Positions 27,377 to 36,138 are shown, numbered from the stretch's first letter. The stretch is 64,000 nt of DNA from Nitrospirota bacterium (GCA_016195565.1 JACPZK010000022.1:61121-125120); one strand, 5' to 3'. The notes: a model not told the origin generated them from the sequence alone. Program-made: numbers and translations.

Positions 27377-29473
27377 CTATTTCTTGCTTGAAATAAATAC
27401 GCCGTCCCAATCAGGAGGAGGAGGCGTCTGAAGATATTCACGGCATCTTTCAGCGTAAAGTTTTGCAACGGGGTCATTGTATTCGCCTATAAGCCCTGTA
27501 AAAATATCGAGCGCATTCTGAAAACCCTTTGCCCTGTAAACCTTCAGGGCTTCGGAAAATCTCTCTGCAAGCTTGTTATTCCCGTCTGCCATTAACTCAA
27601 AAATAGCAACAGGTTTTTCCTTGCCCACAACCCTCATAAGATCTATTTCCCTTAACATAAACTTGTCCTTCACCTTCCCTGCAGTAAACTCGCTCAGGAT
27701 TATATGGGTGCCGTAATACTTATTCTGCCCCTCAAGCCTTGAAGCCAGATTTACCGTGTCGCCAATCGCCGTATAATCAAATCTCATATCCGCTCCCATA
27801 TTGCCGACAACCGCATATCCCGTATTTATGCCTATCCCTATATCAACAGGAGGAAGCCCTTTCTGCTTAAAACTGCCGTTTATTTCCTTCAATTTATCAA
27901 TCATTTCTTTTGCTGTCCTGCATGCCTTTTCAGGGTGATCCATCACATCCAGAGGCGCATTATAAATGGCCATCACCGCATCGCCGATATACTTATCCAG
28001 CGTCCCGTTATTTTTCAGGACCACTTCTGTCATAGGGCCAAGATATTCGTTAAGGAGCGAGACCAGCACATCAGGCGCAAGCTTTTCCGAAATGCCCGTA
28101 AACCCTCTTATGTCTGAAAACAGAACCGTTATCTCTTTCTTTGCGCCTCCGAGCGCGAGCCTGTCAGGATTCTTTATTATCTCGGCAACAAGCTCAGGCG
28201 AAACATAGCTTGAAAACGCCTTTTTAAGATAGCGGTTCTTCCTTTCTACCACAAGGTTTCTGTAGGCCTCAGAGCTTATAAATGCCATTGCTGTTGAGGA
28301 AAGCGGGTACAGCAAACTCATGTCTATGGAATAATTTCTGAACAACGAATAATTGAAAACAACATATATGCTTGACACAAACATAAAAGCAACAAGCCCC
28401 AAAAAGCTGTTCCTCAATACGCCGAGAAGCAATGTAAGGAGGACAGGGAATAATGCCAAGCATAAAATCTCAACAGCAATTATTCTTCCATCCCTTAATA
28501 TGAATCTACCCTGAAGAGCATTGGACACTACAGTTGCATGTATCTCAACTCCAGGGAAAGCTGACTCAACAGGCGTTGCCCTCATGTCATAGATGCCGAC
28601 CTCTGTTGCGCCCACAAATACAATCCTGTCTCTGAGTTCTTCTTTTTTTAATCTCTTTTTAATAACATCAACTGCCGACAGCGTAGTGATAGTCCCGCCC
28701 TTGCCGTAATAATTCACGGTAAGCCTTCCGCTTTCATCAGAAGGGATAGACATATCTCCGAGCCTGAGAGAGGAAACACCGAAAGATTCCACTTCAAGCA
28801 TGATCTCCTTGCCTGTGTAATGTCTCAGCGCCTTTAATGCCAGAGAGGGATAAATTTCTCCGTTATAAAGCATGAGAAGCGTGGATTTTCTTACAGGGCC
28901 GTCAGCGTCAGGGTCTGTATTGAAAAAGCCGAAATCCAGAGCGCCGCGTCCGAGCAAGGGGATATTTGTCTCCACAAAAGGACGCTGATATACAGGAACC
29001 GCTGTCACACCTTCTGCAATCTTCAGAAGTTTTATCTTTGATGATTCCAACTGGGAGACAGCCTTGGGGTCTGCATCTTCTTTTTCATCTCTGAAAAAAT
29101 AACCCAGGATTATACTGCCGTTTTTTTCTATGGCTCTGGAAAGGACTGCGTCTTCTTTGCTGTCCGAAGGTTCGGAGAAAACAATGTCCAGCGCTGTTAC
29201 CTTTACACCGTATTCTTTCAAGCTATTCAGAAGTCCGGCAAATACAGACCTCTTCCAAGGCCACCTACCGATTTCATTGACGCTCTTTGAATCTATCGCA
29301 ACTATCACAACCCTGCTGTCAGGCTGAATATTTTCCCTGAGTTTAAATCTTGCGTCCTTGAGCTTCAGGTCTACTGCATCAAGGAAATGAAAATTCTGCC
29401 TGTAAATAAAAAAGGTTACAACTGAAGCAAGAAGGCCAATTACAATAAAGGTCAGCAGTTTGGAGTATTTCAC
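27377..29473 (-). CDS. CHASE2-domain adenylate/guanylate cyclase
   Basis: 698 residues. It has an N-terminal membrane helix, a large extracytoplasmic CHASE2 domain (about 30-325; VDLKLKDARFKLR, GRWPWKRSVFAGLL, ALDIVFSEPS) and three membrane helices (about 330-400). The class III cyclase domain (about 435-620) has VLFSDIRGFTGISE, DKYIGDAVMAIYNAP, GIGINTGYAVVGNMGA and IGDTVNLASRLE. The metal-binding Asp residues are present. It would sense an outside signal and make a cyclic nucleotide. The FecR-TPR gene upstream is a frequent neighbour of CHASE2 cyclases. Confidence 0.9.
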   Translation of the reverse strand: MKYSKLLTFIVIGLLASVVTFFIYRQNFHFLDAVDLKLKDARFKLRENIQPDSRVVIVAIDSKSVNEIGRWPWKRSVFAGLLNSLKEYGVKVTALDIVFSEPSDSKEDAVLSRAIEKNGSIILGYFFRDEKEDADPKAVSQLESSKIKLLKIAEGVTAVPVYQRPFVETNIPLLGRGALDFGFFNTDPDADGPVRKSTLLMLYNGEIYPSLALKALRHYTGKEIMLEVESFGVSSLRLGDMSIPSDESGRLTVNYYGKGGTITTLSAVDVIKKRLKKEELRDRIVFVGATEVGIYDMRATPVESAFPGVEIHATVVSNALQGRFILRDGRIIAVEILCLALFPVLLTLLLGVLRNSFLGLVAFMFVSSIYVVFNYSLFRNYSIDMSLLYPLSSTAMAFISSEAYRNLVVERKNRYLKKAFSSYVSPELVAEIIKNPDRLALGGAKKEITVLFSDIRGFTGISEKLAPDVLVSLLNEYLGPMTEVVLKNNGTLDKYIGDAVMAIYNAPLDVMDHPEKACRTAKEMIDKLKEINGSFKQKGLPPVDIGIGINTGYAVVGNMGADMRFDYTAIGDTVNLASRLEGQNKYYGTHIILSEFTAGKVKDKFMLREIDLMRVVGKEKPVAIFELMADGNNKLAERFSEALKVYRAKGFQNALDIFTGLIGEYNDPVAKLYAERCREYLQTPPPPDWDGVFISSKK

Positions 29474-29492
29474 CTGTAAATACCTCTAACCT

Positions 29493-29627
29493 GTCATTGC
29501 GAGCCGTAGGCGAAGCAATCTCGCATCTAAAGATTGCGGAGCCTGTTCCGAACCTGTTTTGAGATTGCTTCGTCTCACTTTGTGAGTCTCGCAATGACAA
29601 GTGAGGAATCTCGCTCCTCGCAATGAC
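29493..29627. repeat. Dispersed palindromic repeat, family A (full copy plus half)
   Basis: GTCATTGCGAG...GAAGCAATCTCGC, then GAGATTGCTTCGTC...CTCGCAATGAC to 29598. A second partial copy of the right half runs to 29627. It fills the space between the cyclase and FecR genes; small frames inside are repeat translations, not genes. I see no gene or promoter in the rest of 29474-29707. Confidence 0.85.
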
Positions 29628-29707
29628 ATTTTCATCGCCCTTTGCATCTCTTTGAGGCATGAATGTTTCATAATTGCCCCTTCAAGCAGGTTTTTGGCTT
29701 AACCGCA

Positions 29708-30754
29708 TTAATCTTTAATTCTCTGGAGATAAGTCTCTACATTACCGATATGTTTGCCGTTCGGGAATTCGCTTTTATACTGAAGCAGCCTTTCCTTGGC
29801 CCGTTTTACAAAGCCCATTTCATCAAGAAGTATCCCTGTAAGATAGAGCGCTGTTTCACGCTGCGGGCTTATCGGGTATTCCTCAAGGATAAGCAGATAT
29901 TCTGCAAGCGCAGCCTCCTGATTTCTAAGGAACCTTGAATAAACAGCTCCCCTTTCAAGCCTTGCATCGCCTCTGATTTCGAGTTTATCGCTAAGGTCCA
30001 GCGCTATCTGAAAAACATACATCGCTTCTTCATACTTCCCCGAATCTGCAAGATAATGACCGTGCTGTATGTTCCATCTGGCTATAATATGAGGGAGATT
30101 TCCTGATGCCTCCCACTCTTCCGGAGGCTTGGCTGCCGTGATTTTATCAAAGTCCTGCTTGGCCGTATATAAAGGCGTGTTCTGTTCAACCTTAACAGGG
30201 TCTGTAGGAGTTATCCCCCTTGTGTTCTGAACCATTGTATCAGCGGTCAGCGGTTTGTTTGAAGCCGAGTCGCCTCCAATCTCAGCGCTTCCTTCATTTC
30301 CGAAAAGGACATTTGCGTAACCCTGCGTCATCATCATAAATTCAGTCCCTTTGATGCCGGCAACTGCCGTGGGGCTTTTCACCTTGAAATTTGTCTGCTG
30401 CCCTGCAAGCCTTGTAACAGTAGCCCTGAGTTTGCCCTGAGTTAATTTAAAAACGCCTTCCTTTTTATCAGTTGAAACCAGAAATTTATCTATCTCGAGT
30501 TCTGTGTTATTGGCGAGGGTAAAAGCGCTGCCATCGGACAGAGACAGTTTGGCCCATCCATCCTTGCCCGTCTTTATCCAGCATCCTGCTTCAAAATCCA
30601 TTCCTTCCTTTGCTTTTTTATAAGGCACGTTGGCTTTGTCTCTCCATGATACCTCACCGCTGAGCTTTGCAATCTTCCCGGCAGCAGCATACGCAGTGGT
30701 AACGAACATAAAGAGACACACATGGACCAGAATAATTAAAAATATCTTTTTCAT
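29708..30754 (-). CDS. FecR-domain protein with TPR repeats
   Basis: 348 residues with a signal peptide (LIILVHVCLFMFVTTAYA). A FecR-type beta domain (about 30-175) includes DGSAFTLANNTELEIDKF and the characteristic VKSPTAVAGIKGTEF. The C-terminal half has TPR-like helices (YEEAMYVFQIALDLSDK, AALAEYLLILEEYP, AKERLLQYKSEFPNG). It is probably periplasmic and senses or scaffolds together with the CHASE2 cyclase. It follows the vorB-like gene by 33 bp. Confidence 0.82.
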   Translation of the reverse strand: MKKIFLIILVHVCLFMFVTTAYAAAGKIAKLSGEVSWRDKANVPYKKAKEGMDFEAGCWIKTGKDGWAKLSLSDGSAFTLANNTELEIDKFLVSTDKKEGVFKLTQGKLRATVTRLAGQQTNFKVKSPTAVAGIKGTEFMMMTQGYANVLFGNEGSAEIGGDSASNKPLTADTMVQNTRGITPTDPVKVEQNTPLYTAKQDFDKITAAKPPEEWEASGNLPHIIARWNIQHGHYLADSGKYEEAMYVFQIALDLSDKLEIRGDARLERGAVYSRFLRNQEAALAEYLLILEEYPISPQRETALYLTGILLDEMGFVKRAKERLLQYKSEFPNGKHIGNVETYLQRIKD

Positions 30755-30787
30755 AACCGCCTCCCCAAAAAAGTTTTATGTTTTTCC

Positions 30788-31900
30788 TTAACTATTAACT
30801 ACGGAAAGAAGGTTCAGTTCTTCATAGATATCTTCGGGCGTCATTATTGCGCCGCCCGTTCTTCCATAAAAAAGAACTTCGGATTTACCGTTAACAGCAA
30901 GCCTTACATCCTCAACCATCTGGCCTGCATTAAGTTCAATCGTGATAAACCTCCTCTTGGGATTTGCAAGAGCTGCAAGTTCCTTTTCAGGGAAGGGAAA
31001 AAGACTAATGGGACGGAAAAATCCTAATCTGGAACCTTCACTCCTCAGCTTCTTGACAGCAGAAAACGCTATCCGGGCCGCAGTTCCGAATGCAACAACT
31101 ATTGTCTCGGCGTCTTCTGTGCCAAACATCTCAAATCTTACCTCATCTTCTTTCATCTTCCTGTATTTTTCCTGAAGAATACTGTTTCTGAATTCAAGCT
31201 CCCCCTCCCCCACATAGAGGGACCTGATTACATTAGGCTCTCTTATACATGACTCCTCTCCTGATTTGAGCACATTCGGGTTTCTCCCGCCGCACCCTGT
31301 CAGCGCCCATGTCTTTTCAGGAAGGTCTGGCTTTATATAAGGCGTCTGATAAAAAGGCTCCATCATCTGCCCCAGTATCCCATCGCCGAGAATCATTGCA
31401 GGATTCCGGTATTCATCCGACTTATCAAAGGCAAGCATGGTTAAATCCCAGAGTTCCTGAAGATTATACGGAGCATATACAAGAAGTTTATAATCGCCGT
31501 GCCCGCCGCCTTTTACTGTCTGAAAATAATCCGCCTGGCTGCCCGATATGTTTCCAAGTCCGGGCCCTCCCCTCTGCATATTCACGAGTACAGCGGGAAG
31601 CTCTGCTCCGCACAGATAGGAAACAGTCTCCTGCATCAGGCTTATGCCGGGGCTGCTTGACGATGTCATAGCCCGCGCGCCTGCAGCAGAGGCGCCATAC
31701 ACCATATTAATTGCGGCAAGTTCGCTTTCAGCCTGAATAAATACTCCTCCCTCATCTTCCATGCGCCAGGACATATATTCAGGGATTTCGTTTTGCGGGG
31801 TTATAGGATAGCCTGCATAAAAACGGCAGCCTGCCTGAATCGCCGCTTCTGCAATGACCTCATTGCCCTTCATGAAAATCTTTTTAGCCATTGGAAACAT
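30788..31900 (-). CDS. 2-oxoacid:ferredoxin oxidoreductase alpha subunit (VorB/KorA-like), orphan
   Basis: Up to 370 residues; the second Met (31888, MAKKIFMKGNEVIAEAAI) is the likelier start, and a TATAAT at about 31888-31893 would make its mRNA nearly leaderless. The family text is clear: AGYPITPQNEIPEYM, QAESELAAINMVYGASAAGARAMTSSSSPGISLMQE (in parts) and GGPGLGNISGSQADYFQ. It would bind the 2-oxoacid side of a CoA-forming oxidoreductase, but no beta (thiamine-PP), gamma or ferredoxin subunit is adjacent. They must lie elsewhere or the gene is a lone paralogue. Confidence 0.85.
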   Translation of the reverse strand: MFPMAKKIFMKGNEVIAEAAIQAGCRFYAGYPITPQNEIPEYMSWRMEDEGGVFIQAESELAAINMVYGASAAGARAMTSSSSPGISLMQETVSYLCGAELPAVLVNMQRGGPGLGNISGSQADYFQTVKGGGHGDYKLLVYAPYNLQELWDLTMLAFDKSDEYRNPAMILGDGILGQMMEPFYQTPYIKPDLPEKTWALTGCGGRNPNVLKSGEESCIREPNVIRSLYVGEGELEFRNSILQEKYRKMKEDEVRFEMFGTEDAETIVVAFGTAARIAFSAVKKLRSEGSRLGFFRPISLFPFPEKELAALANPKRRFITIELNAGQMVEDVRLAVNGKSEVLFYGRTGGAIMTPEDIYEELNLLSVVNS

Positions 31901-31910
31901 TATATCACAT

Positions 31911-31940
31911 TTGACAAAACTCTTACCCTTACATTATGAT
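31911..31940 (+). promoter_or_regulatory. Putative sigma-70 promoter of glyQ
   Basis: TTGACA (31911-31916), 18-bp spacer, TATGAT (31935-31940), 27 bp before the glyQ ATG. Confidence 0.65.
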
Positions 31941-31966
31941 TTTTTCACAATACCGAGGAGACGTTA

Positions 31967-32836
31967 ATGTATTTTCAGGAACTGATTTTAAAGCTTCATG
32001 AATTCTGGTCCAAGCAGGGCTGTGTTCTGCTCCAGCCTTATGACATTGAGGTCGGCGCAGGGACCTTCCATCCTGCAACCTTTTTTAAAGTCCTCGGGCC
32101 CGAGCCGTGGAAAACAGCTTATGTCGAACCTTCAAGAAGGCCTACAGACGGCAGATACGGCGAGAATCCGAACAGGCTTCAGCATTATTACCAGTATCAG
32201 GTAATCCTTAAGCCCTCTCCGAGTGAGAGTCAGGAAATTTATCTTGAAAGCCTCACATATCTCGGCATAGAACCTCAAAAACATGACATACGGTTTGTGG
32301 AAGATGACTGGGAATCCCCGACACTCGGCGCATGGGGGCTCGGATGGGAGGTCTGGCTTGACGGAATGGAGATAACACAGTTCACATATTTTCAGCAGGT
32401 AGGAAGCATTGATTTGAAGCCTGTGTCGCTTGAGATAACATACGGGCTTGAAAGAATCGCTATGTATCTTCAGAACGTAGACAATGTATTCAATCTTGAG
32501 TGGTCCAAGGGCATAAAATACGGCGACATTCACCATATTGACGAGGTGGAATTTTCAAAATATAACTTTGATTATGCAGATACAGAACTTCTGATAAAGC
32601 AATTTGAAGCCTATGAAAAAGAATCCATAAGGCTGAATGAACTCGGACTCGTTCTTCCGTCATATGAGTTCTGCCTTAAGTGTTCCCACACATTCAATCT
32701 TCTTGATGCCAGGGGAGCTATCTCTGTAACAGAGAGGACAGGCTACATTGCGAGAGTGCGTAACCTTGCGAGGCTATGCGCCCATGCATACCTGAAACAG
32801 AGAGAGGAAATGGGCTTCCCGCTGCTGAAGACTTAA
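31967..32836 (+). CDS. glyQ: Glycyl-tRNA synthetase alpha subunit
   Basis: 289 residues, full length. It begins [18 protein letters not shown]. It has the class II catalytic segments [38 protein letters not shown] and [15 protein letters not shown], and it ends with the zinc-ribbon-like [22 protein letters not shown]. It forms the alpha2beta2 enzyme with GlyS. GAGGAG precedes the ATG. In most bacteria glyS follows immediately; here glyS starts about 7.2 kb downstream at 39995. Confidence 0.97.
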   Translation: MYFQELILKLHEFWSKQGCVLLQPYDIEVGAGTFHPATFFKVLGPEPWKTAYVEPSRRPTDGRYGENPNRLQHYYQYQVILKPSPSESQEIYLESLTYLGIEPQKHDIRFVEDDWESPTLGAWGLGWEVWLDGMEITQFTYFQQVGSIDLKPVSLEITYGLERIAMYLQNVDNVFNLEWSKGIKYGDIHHIDEVEFSKYNFDYADTELLIKQFEAYEKESIRLNELGLVLPSYEFCLKCSHTFNLLDARGAISVTERTGYIARVRNLARLCAHAYLKQREEMGFPLLKT

Positions 32837-32873
32837 AATTGAGACTCCTGAAAATCTTTTGGGGTCATTGCGA

Positions 32874-32892
32874 GCAAAGCGAAGCAATCTCG
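32874..32892. repeat. Half copy of dispersed repeat family A
   Basis: GTCATTGCGAGCAAAGCGAAGCAATCTCG, the left half only. It lies 37 bp after glyQ. Confidence 0.7.
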
Positions 32893-33063
32893 CAGCTTCA
32901 AAAATCCAGCGGGCTCTTCGTCTCTTTGAGTTGATCATCAAGAAAGACGCCCGCGTAACCCGCTGCAATGTCCGCATCGTGAAGTTTTGTTATTACCTCA
33001 AATTGTGCTGTTAACTCTATCTATTGACGACATATTTAAAGTTATGCTACCGTTCCTATAATC

Positions 33064-33194
33064 ACTGGTTCTCCCTTCGCTTCGCTCAGGGAGAATGCGG
33101 CAGTTGAGCGGAAACTCCTGCCCTCCGCTACGCTACGGGAGAACCAGGAGTTCGAGACAGATGCCCCTTCGGGGCACCGCTCAACTGCCGCATT
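33064..33194. repeat. Composite nested palindrome
   Basis: Perfect 18-bp arms (33094-33111 and 33177-33194) enclose two hairpins: AACTCCTG/CAGGAGTT around CCTCCGCTACGCTACGGGAG, and TGCCCC-TTC-GGGGCA. An alternative 11-bp pair, CTGGTTCTCCC (33064) and GGGAGAACCAG (33138), competes with these. The remaining sequence of 32893-33244 shows no gene. Confidence 0.8.
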
Positions 33195-33244
33195 AGAAAA
33201 AAACTAAAAACGATGAATAAATTGTCTTTAGAGAAGAAGGCGTA

Positions 33245-33412
33245 ATGAGAAAAGTGTTAAGAATATTACTTGGAGCATGTTTGATAGTTCCTATGTTAAC
33301 TTTGCTATCTTTTTCCGAATCGCCGTCCAATAAATCAACTGTTTTGATAAAATTTCTCAAAAAAGTTGATGCAACAATTAAAAAAGTTGATGCAACAATT
33401 AGGGACAATTAG
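33245..33412 (+). CDS. Short 55-aa secreted peptide, possibly a gene remnant
   Basis: The ATG at 33245 is preceded by AGAAGAAGGCG. The frame has a basic start and hydrophobic core (RKVLRILLGACLIVPMLTLLSF). It ends in two exact copies of KKVDATI encoded by a 21-bp tandem repeat, just before the inverted repeat of the first RAYT element. It could be the 5' remnant of a lipoprotein gene interrupted by that element. Confidence 0.35.
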   Translation: MRKVLRILLGACLIVPMLTLLSFSESPSNKSTVLIKFLKKVDATIKKVDATIRDN

Positions 33413-33461
33413 GGACACATCCTACAATTAGTCCTACAATTAGGGACACATCCCATTTAAC

Positions 33462-33490
33462 TTGACAAGCACGCCTCTCTCCGGTAGAAT
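33462..33490 (+). promoter_or_regulatory. Promoter of RAYT 1 (probably leaderless transcript)
   Basis: TTGACA, 17-bp spacer, TAGAAT ending 6 bases before the ATG at 33497. A start of transcription about 7 bases after the -10 would fall on the ATG itself. Confidence 0.6.
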
Positions 33491-33496
33491 TTCGAC

Positions 33497-34171
33497 ATGG
33501 CAAGAATCGCACGGGCTGTTGCAGCCGGTTTCCCCCATCATGTAGTGCAGAGGGGAAACAACAGAGAAAATGTATTCATTGATGATGAAGACCGGAAGAA
33601 ATATATTAAACTTCTGAAAAAATATTCAAGGGAAAGAGATGCCCGGATACTGGCCTATTGTCTGATGTCAAACCATGTGCATCTGCTGATAAAGCCAAAA
33701 GAAAACGAATCTCTGTACAAGATGATGCAGGGAGTAACGCTTTGCTACACACAATATGCCAACAGAAAATATAACCGCACAGGAAGGTTATGGGAGAGCA
33801 GGTATCATTCCTGTATTGTGGATAAGGATTCCTATCTCTGGGCAGTTGCAAGATACATAGAGACGAATCCTGTACGTGCCCGGATGGTGAAAAAAGCAGA
33901 AGACTACGCCTACTCAAGTGCGCTGGCACATATAATGGGGAAACCAGACGACCTTTTAAACGAGGAGCTTATTGCAGAAACACAGAGAAAGGATTACAGG
34001 GATTTTATCAGAGAAACGAGTGCAGAGAAAGACAGGGACTTGATACGCTATTATACGAGGACAGGTAAGCCGTTGGGAGATGAAGCGTTCATGAAAAGGA
34101 TGGAAAGAAAAACCGGAAGGGATTTAGCACTTAGGCCACGGGGCAGACCGAGGAAGAAGGTGGGCTATTAA
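33497..34171 (+). CDS. REP-associated tyrosine transposase (Y1, IS200-like) 1
   Basis: 224 residues. The N-terminal MARIARAVAAGFPHHVVQRGNNRENVF is typical of the RAYT subgroup. The HUH metal motif is HVHLLIKP (about 70). The catalytic Tyr region is YSSALAHIMG after YIETNPVRARMVKKAEDY. RAYTs cut and join single strands at short palindromic REP sequences. The stop codon's last base is the first base of the right inverted end. It is about 45 percent like the copy at 35332 by eye, so the two are not a recent duplication. Confidence 0.9.
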   Translation: MARIARAVAAGFPHHVVQRGNNRENVFIDDEDRKKYIKLLKKYSRERDARILAYCLMSNHVHLLIKPKENESLYKMMQGVTLCYTQYANRKYNRTGRLWESRYHSCIVDKDSYLWAVARYIETNPVRARMVKKAEDYAYSSALAHIMGKPDDLLNEELIAETQRKDYRDFIRETSAEKDRDLIRYYTRTGKPLGDEAFMKRMERKTGRDLALRPRGRPRKKVGY

Positions 34172-34185
34172 TGGGATGTGTCCCT

Positions 34186-34386
34186 ATTATTTATTTATTA
34201 TTTATTATTTATTTATTATTTATTATTTATTATTATTTATTATTTATTATTACTATTATTACTATTATTACTATTATTACTATTATTACTATTATTACTA
34301 TTATTATTATTATTACTACTATTATTATTACTACTATTATTATTACTACTATTATTATTACTACTATTATTACTAATTATTACTAT
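34186..34386. repeat. 200-bp microsatellite of TTA/TTTA/CTA units
   Basis: Begins at the end of RAYT element 1. TTATTTATTTATTA-type units change to about six ATTATTACT 9-mers, then about four ATTATTATTACTACT 15-mers. The region is entirely A/T plus periodic C. Open frames here (poly-Tyr, poly-Leu) are composition artefacts. No gene is seen in 34187-34474 apart from the promoter region of the next gene. Confidence 0.9.
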
Positions 34387-34474
34387 AATAGCATATTTGT
34401 GCTTTGACTTTTTACTCTAAAATATTTAAAAATATACACATATGCTTTAATAAAAAAATGCGAGGTGAAAATAT

Positions 34475-34687
34475 ATGGTATTACAACTTGACCAAATGAC
34501 AACAAGGGATAAAATTCGGGCTATGGAATTACTGTGGGATGATTTATGTAAACATGCAAATGCAGTCGCTTCACCATCATGGCATAAAGATATTTTATCT
34601 CAGCGCGAAAAATCTGTGGCCAAGGGCAAAGAAAAATTTAATGATTGGGATGGAGAAAAAGAAAGAATTAAAAAATCCTGCCAATGA
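34475..34687 (+). CDS. Antitoxin, putative addiction module component (TIGR02574-like)
   Basis: 70 residues. The pattern KIRAMELLWDDLCKH...SPSWHKDILSQREKSVAKGKEKFNDWDGEKERIKK matches the short alpha-helical addiction-module antitoxins usually paired with RelE/ParE toxins. A GAGGTG site precedes the ATG. It overlaps the toxin gene by 4 bp (ATGA). Confidence 0.85.
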   Translation: MVLQLDQMTTRDKIRAMELLWDDLCKHANAVASPSWHKDILSQREKSVAKGKEKFNDWDGEKERIKKSCQ

Positions 34688-34974
34688 AAATTCGTATTCT
34701 TGAATCCGCGTCGCAAGACTTGATAGATGGATTTCATTTCTATGATAAACAATCAGTCGGCCTCGGGAGTTATTTTATAGACGCTCTATTTTCTGACATT
34801 GATTCCTTACAAATTTACGCCGGAATCCATTCCATATACTTCGGTTATCACCGCATGCTTTCAAAACGTTTTCCATTTGCCATTTATTATAAATTATCTG
34901 ATACTGAAGCATTGGTTTATGCGATTCTTGATTGTCGTAGAAATCCTGCCTGGATAAAAAAACAATTAAGATAA
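34684..34974 (+). CDS. RelE/ParE-family toxin
   Basis: 96 residues with the family pattern MKIRILESASQDLIDGFHFYD near the start. The FPFAIYYKLSDTEALVYAILDCRRNPAWIKKQL C-terminus (in parts from about 64) is the RelE/ParE core with a C-terminal Arg-rich catalytic strand. It is coupled to the antitoxin gene by ATGA. The target (ribosome-bound mRNA or gyrase) cannot be decided from sequence. Confidence 0.85.
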   Translation: MKIRILESASQDLIDGFHFYDKQSVGLGSYFIDALFSDIDSLQIYAGIHSIYFGYHRMLSKRFPFAIYYKLSDTEALVYAILDCRRNPAWIKKQLR

Positions 34975-35130
34975 TTTTAACAAAGCGCTGCGCTGAACGG
35001 CGAGTATGCCGCCAGTGAGCTTTAGCGGTTAGGCTATGAGTGAGACCGCGCAGTACACTTCCCTCATGTTCCCTCACATTTTTTCCCTTACTTAATCTAA
35101 AACCTTTAAGCGAACCCGCACATATACGCA

Positions 35131-35252
35131 CTACCACTCAATTTTCTGCATCTTTAAAAAATTCTGCGCCGCCTTATCTCCTAATCTCGCAGCCTTCCTG
35201 ATGTCTTCCACTGCTTTATAAGTATCGCCGAGCAGCCCGTAAACCCTGCCGC
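35131..35252 (-). pseudogene. Duplicated 3' end of the TPR gene, cut by RAYT element 2
   Basis: About 120 bp nearly identical to the last 40 codons of the intact TPR gene (37792-37912), including GDTYKAVEDIRKAARLGDKAAQNFLKMQKIEW in pieces. Similarity stops exactly where the inverted end of RAYT element 2 begins (35253). The preceding stretch 34975-35130 has no recognised gene. Confidence 0.85.
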
Positions 35253-36044
35253 AGGGGGAAAGATAGGGGAAAGATAGGGACACTTCCCATATTTCTTGAC
35301 AAACTGGAATGTTTCGGATAGCATAATACCCATGCCAAGGATTGCAAGAGTATGCGCTGAGGGATACCCCCATCATATAACTCAAAGGGGGAACAATAAA
35401 GAAAAAACTTTTTTTGATGATGAAGATAAGAGGTTTTATCTTGATGCCCTTCAACGATACAAAGATAAATATAAAATGAAAATACTTGCCTACTGTCTGA
35501 TGGGAAACCACGTTCACATCCTTGCAATGCCTGAAAAGGAAACGTCATTGGCCAGAGGCATCGGAGGGACAAACCTGCTTTATACTCAATACATAAACCG
35601 CAAATATAACAGAAGCGGGAGGCTGTGGCAGAACAGGTTTTTTTCGTCAGTCGTTGAGAAAGAGCCTTATCTGTGGGCTGTAATGAGATACATAGAGCAC
35701 AATCCGGTAAGGGCAAAACTTGTCAGGAGAGCAGAAGACTATGCGTGGTCAAGCGCAAGGGCGCATTTGTCAGGCATTAAAGACGATGTCCTCGCAAAAG
35801 AGAGTTGTTTTAGTGAGAAGGAAATCAAATCATACAAGGAATTCTTAACTGAAGATGCCAAGGAGATAAATGCAACCATAAGGCGTGCGACATCAACCGG
35901 CAGACCTTTTGGTAGTGAAGGGTTTATAAAGAAACTGGAGAGGATATTGAAACGAAATCTCTTTCCGAGGAAGGGCGGCAGGCCAAAAATAAAGGGGAAG
36001 GAATAATATGGGAAGTGTCCCTATCTTTACCCTATCTTTACCCT
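35253..36044 (+). mobile_element. RAYT element 2 with ~39-bp inverted ends
   Basis: The left end (35253-35292) and right end (36006-36044) are reverse complements with two or three mismatches. Each ends inward in GGGACACTTCCCATAT and carries two outward direct copies of GGGRAAAGATA. It interrupts a duplicated TPR fragment on its left. The GGGACAnnTCCC core is shared with element 1 and with the insertion in nifEN. Confidence 0.78.
35332..36006 (+). CDS. REP-associated tyrosine transposase (Y1, IS200-like) 2
   Basis: About 224 residues from the ATG at 35332 (MPRIARVCAEGYPHHITQRGNNKEKTFF); an upstream frame to 35296 would start inside the promoter. The HUH motif is HVHILAMP and the Tyr segment is WSSARAHLSG after RYIEHNPVRAKLVRRAEDY. 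TTGACA (35296-35301), 17 bp and TAGCAT (35319-35324) place the transcription start close to the ATG, the same layout as in RAYT 1. Confidence 0.9.
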   Translation: MPRIARVCAEGYPHHITQRGNNKEKTFFDDEDKRFYLDALQRYKDKYKMKILAYCLMGNHVHILAMPEKETSLARGIGGTNLLYTQYINRKYNRSGRLWQNRFFSSVVEKEPYLWAVMRYIEHNPVRAKLVRRAEDYAWSSARAHLSGIKDDVLAKESCFSEKEIKSYKEFLTEDAKEINATIRRATSTGRPFGSEGFIKKLERILKRNLFPRKGGRPKIKGKE

Positions 36045-36138
36045 CCTGATGTTTGGTGATTTTTCTTGACGAAACCTGTGATTTCCCCTAAAATCATCCC
36101 AAAAGACGCACGCGGCATAAAAAATAATGGAGGCTGAT

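Larger units (their letters stand above)
33441..34186 (+). mobile_element. RAYT element 1 with 16-bp inverted ends
   Basis: TAGGGACACATCCCAT (33441-33456) and its exact reverse complement (34171-34186) bracket one transposase gene. The ends are themselves near-palindromic REP-like units; an extra partial unit lies just left. The left flank also has repeated AATTAGGGACA. Confidence 0.75.

Noticed and set aside
29379..29671. Two minus-strand frames (93 and 61 aa) before the cyclase gene
   Set aside because: They translate the family A repeat; the same peptide text would appear wherever the repeat occurs.
33060..33195. Possible CRISPR array
   Set aside because: The repeats are inverted and nested, not direct repeats with spacers of equal length.
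33193..33408. A 71-aa minus-strand frame
   Set aside because: It is the shadow of the plus-strand 55-aa frame with its 21-bp repeat; no ribosome site.
34186..34386. Possible replication origin (AT-rich repeats)
   Set aside because: No DnaA-box clusters and no dnaA/dnaN or partition genes nearby; simple microsatellite explains it.
34171..34420. Open frames of poly-Tyr, poly-Leu and poly-Ile/Thr
   Set aside because: Translations of the TTA/CTA microsatellite in three frames; no ribosome site or normal composition.
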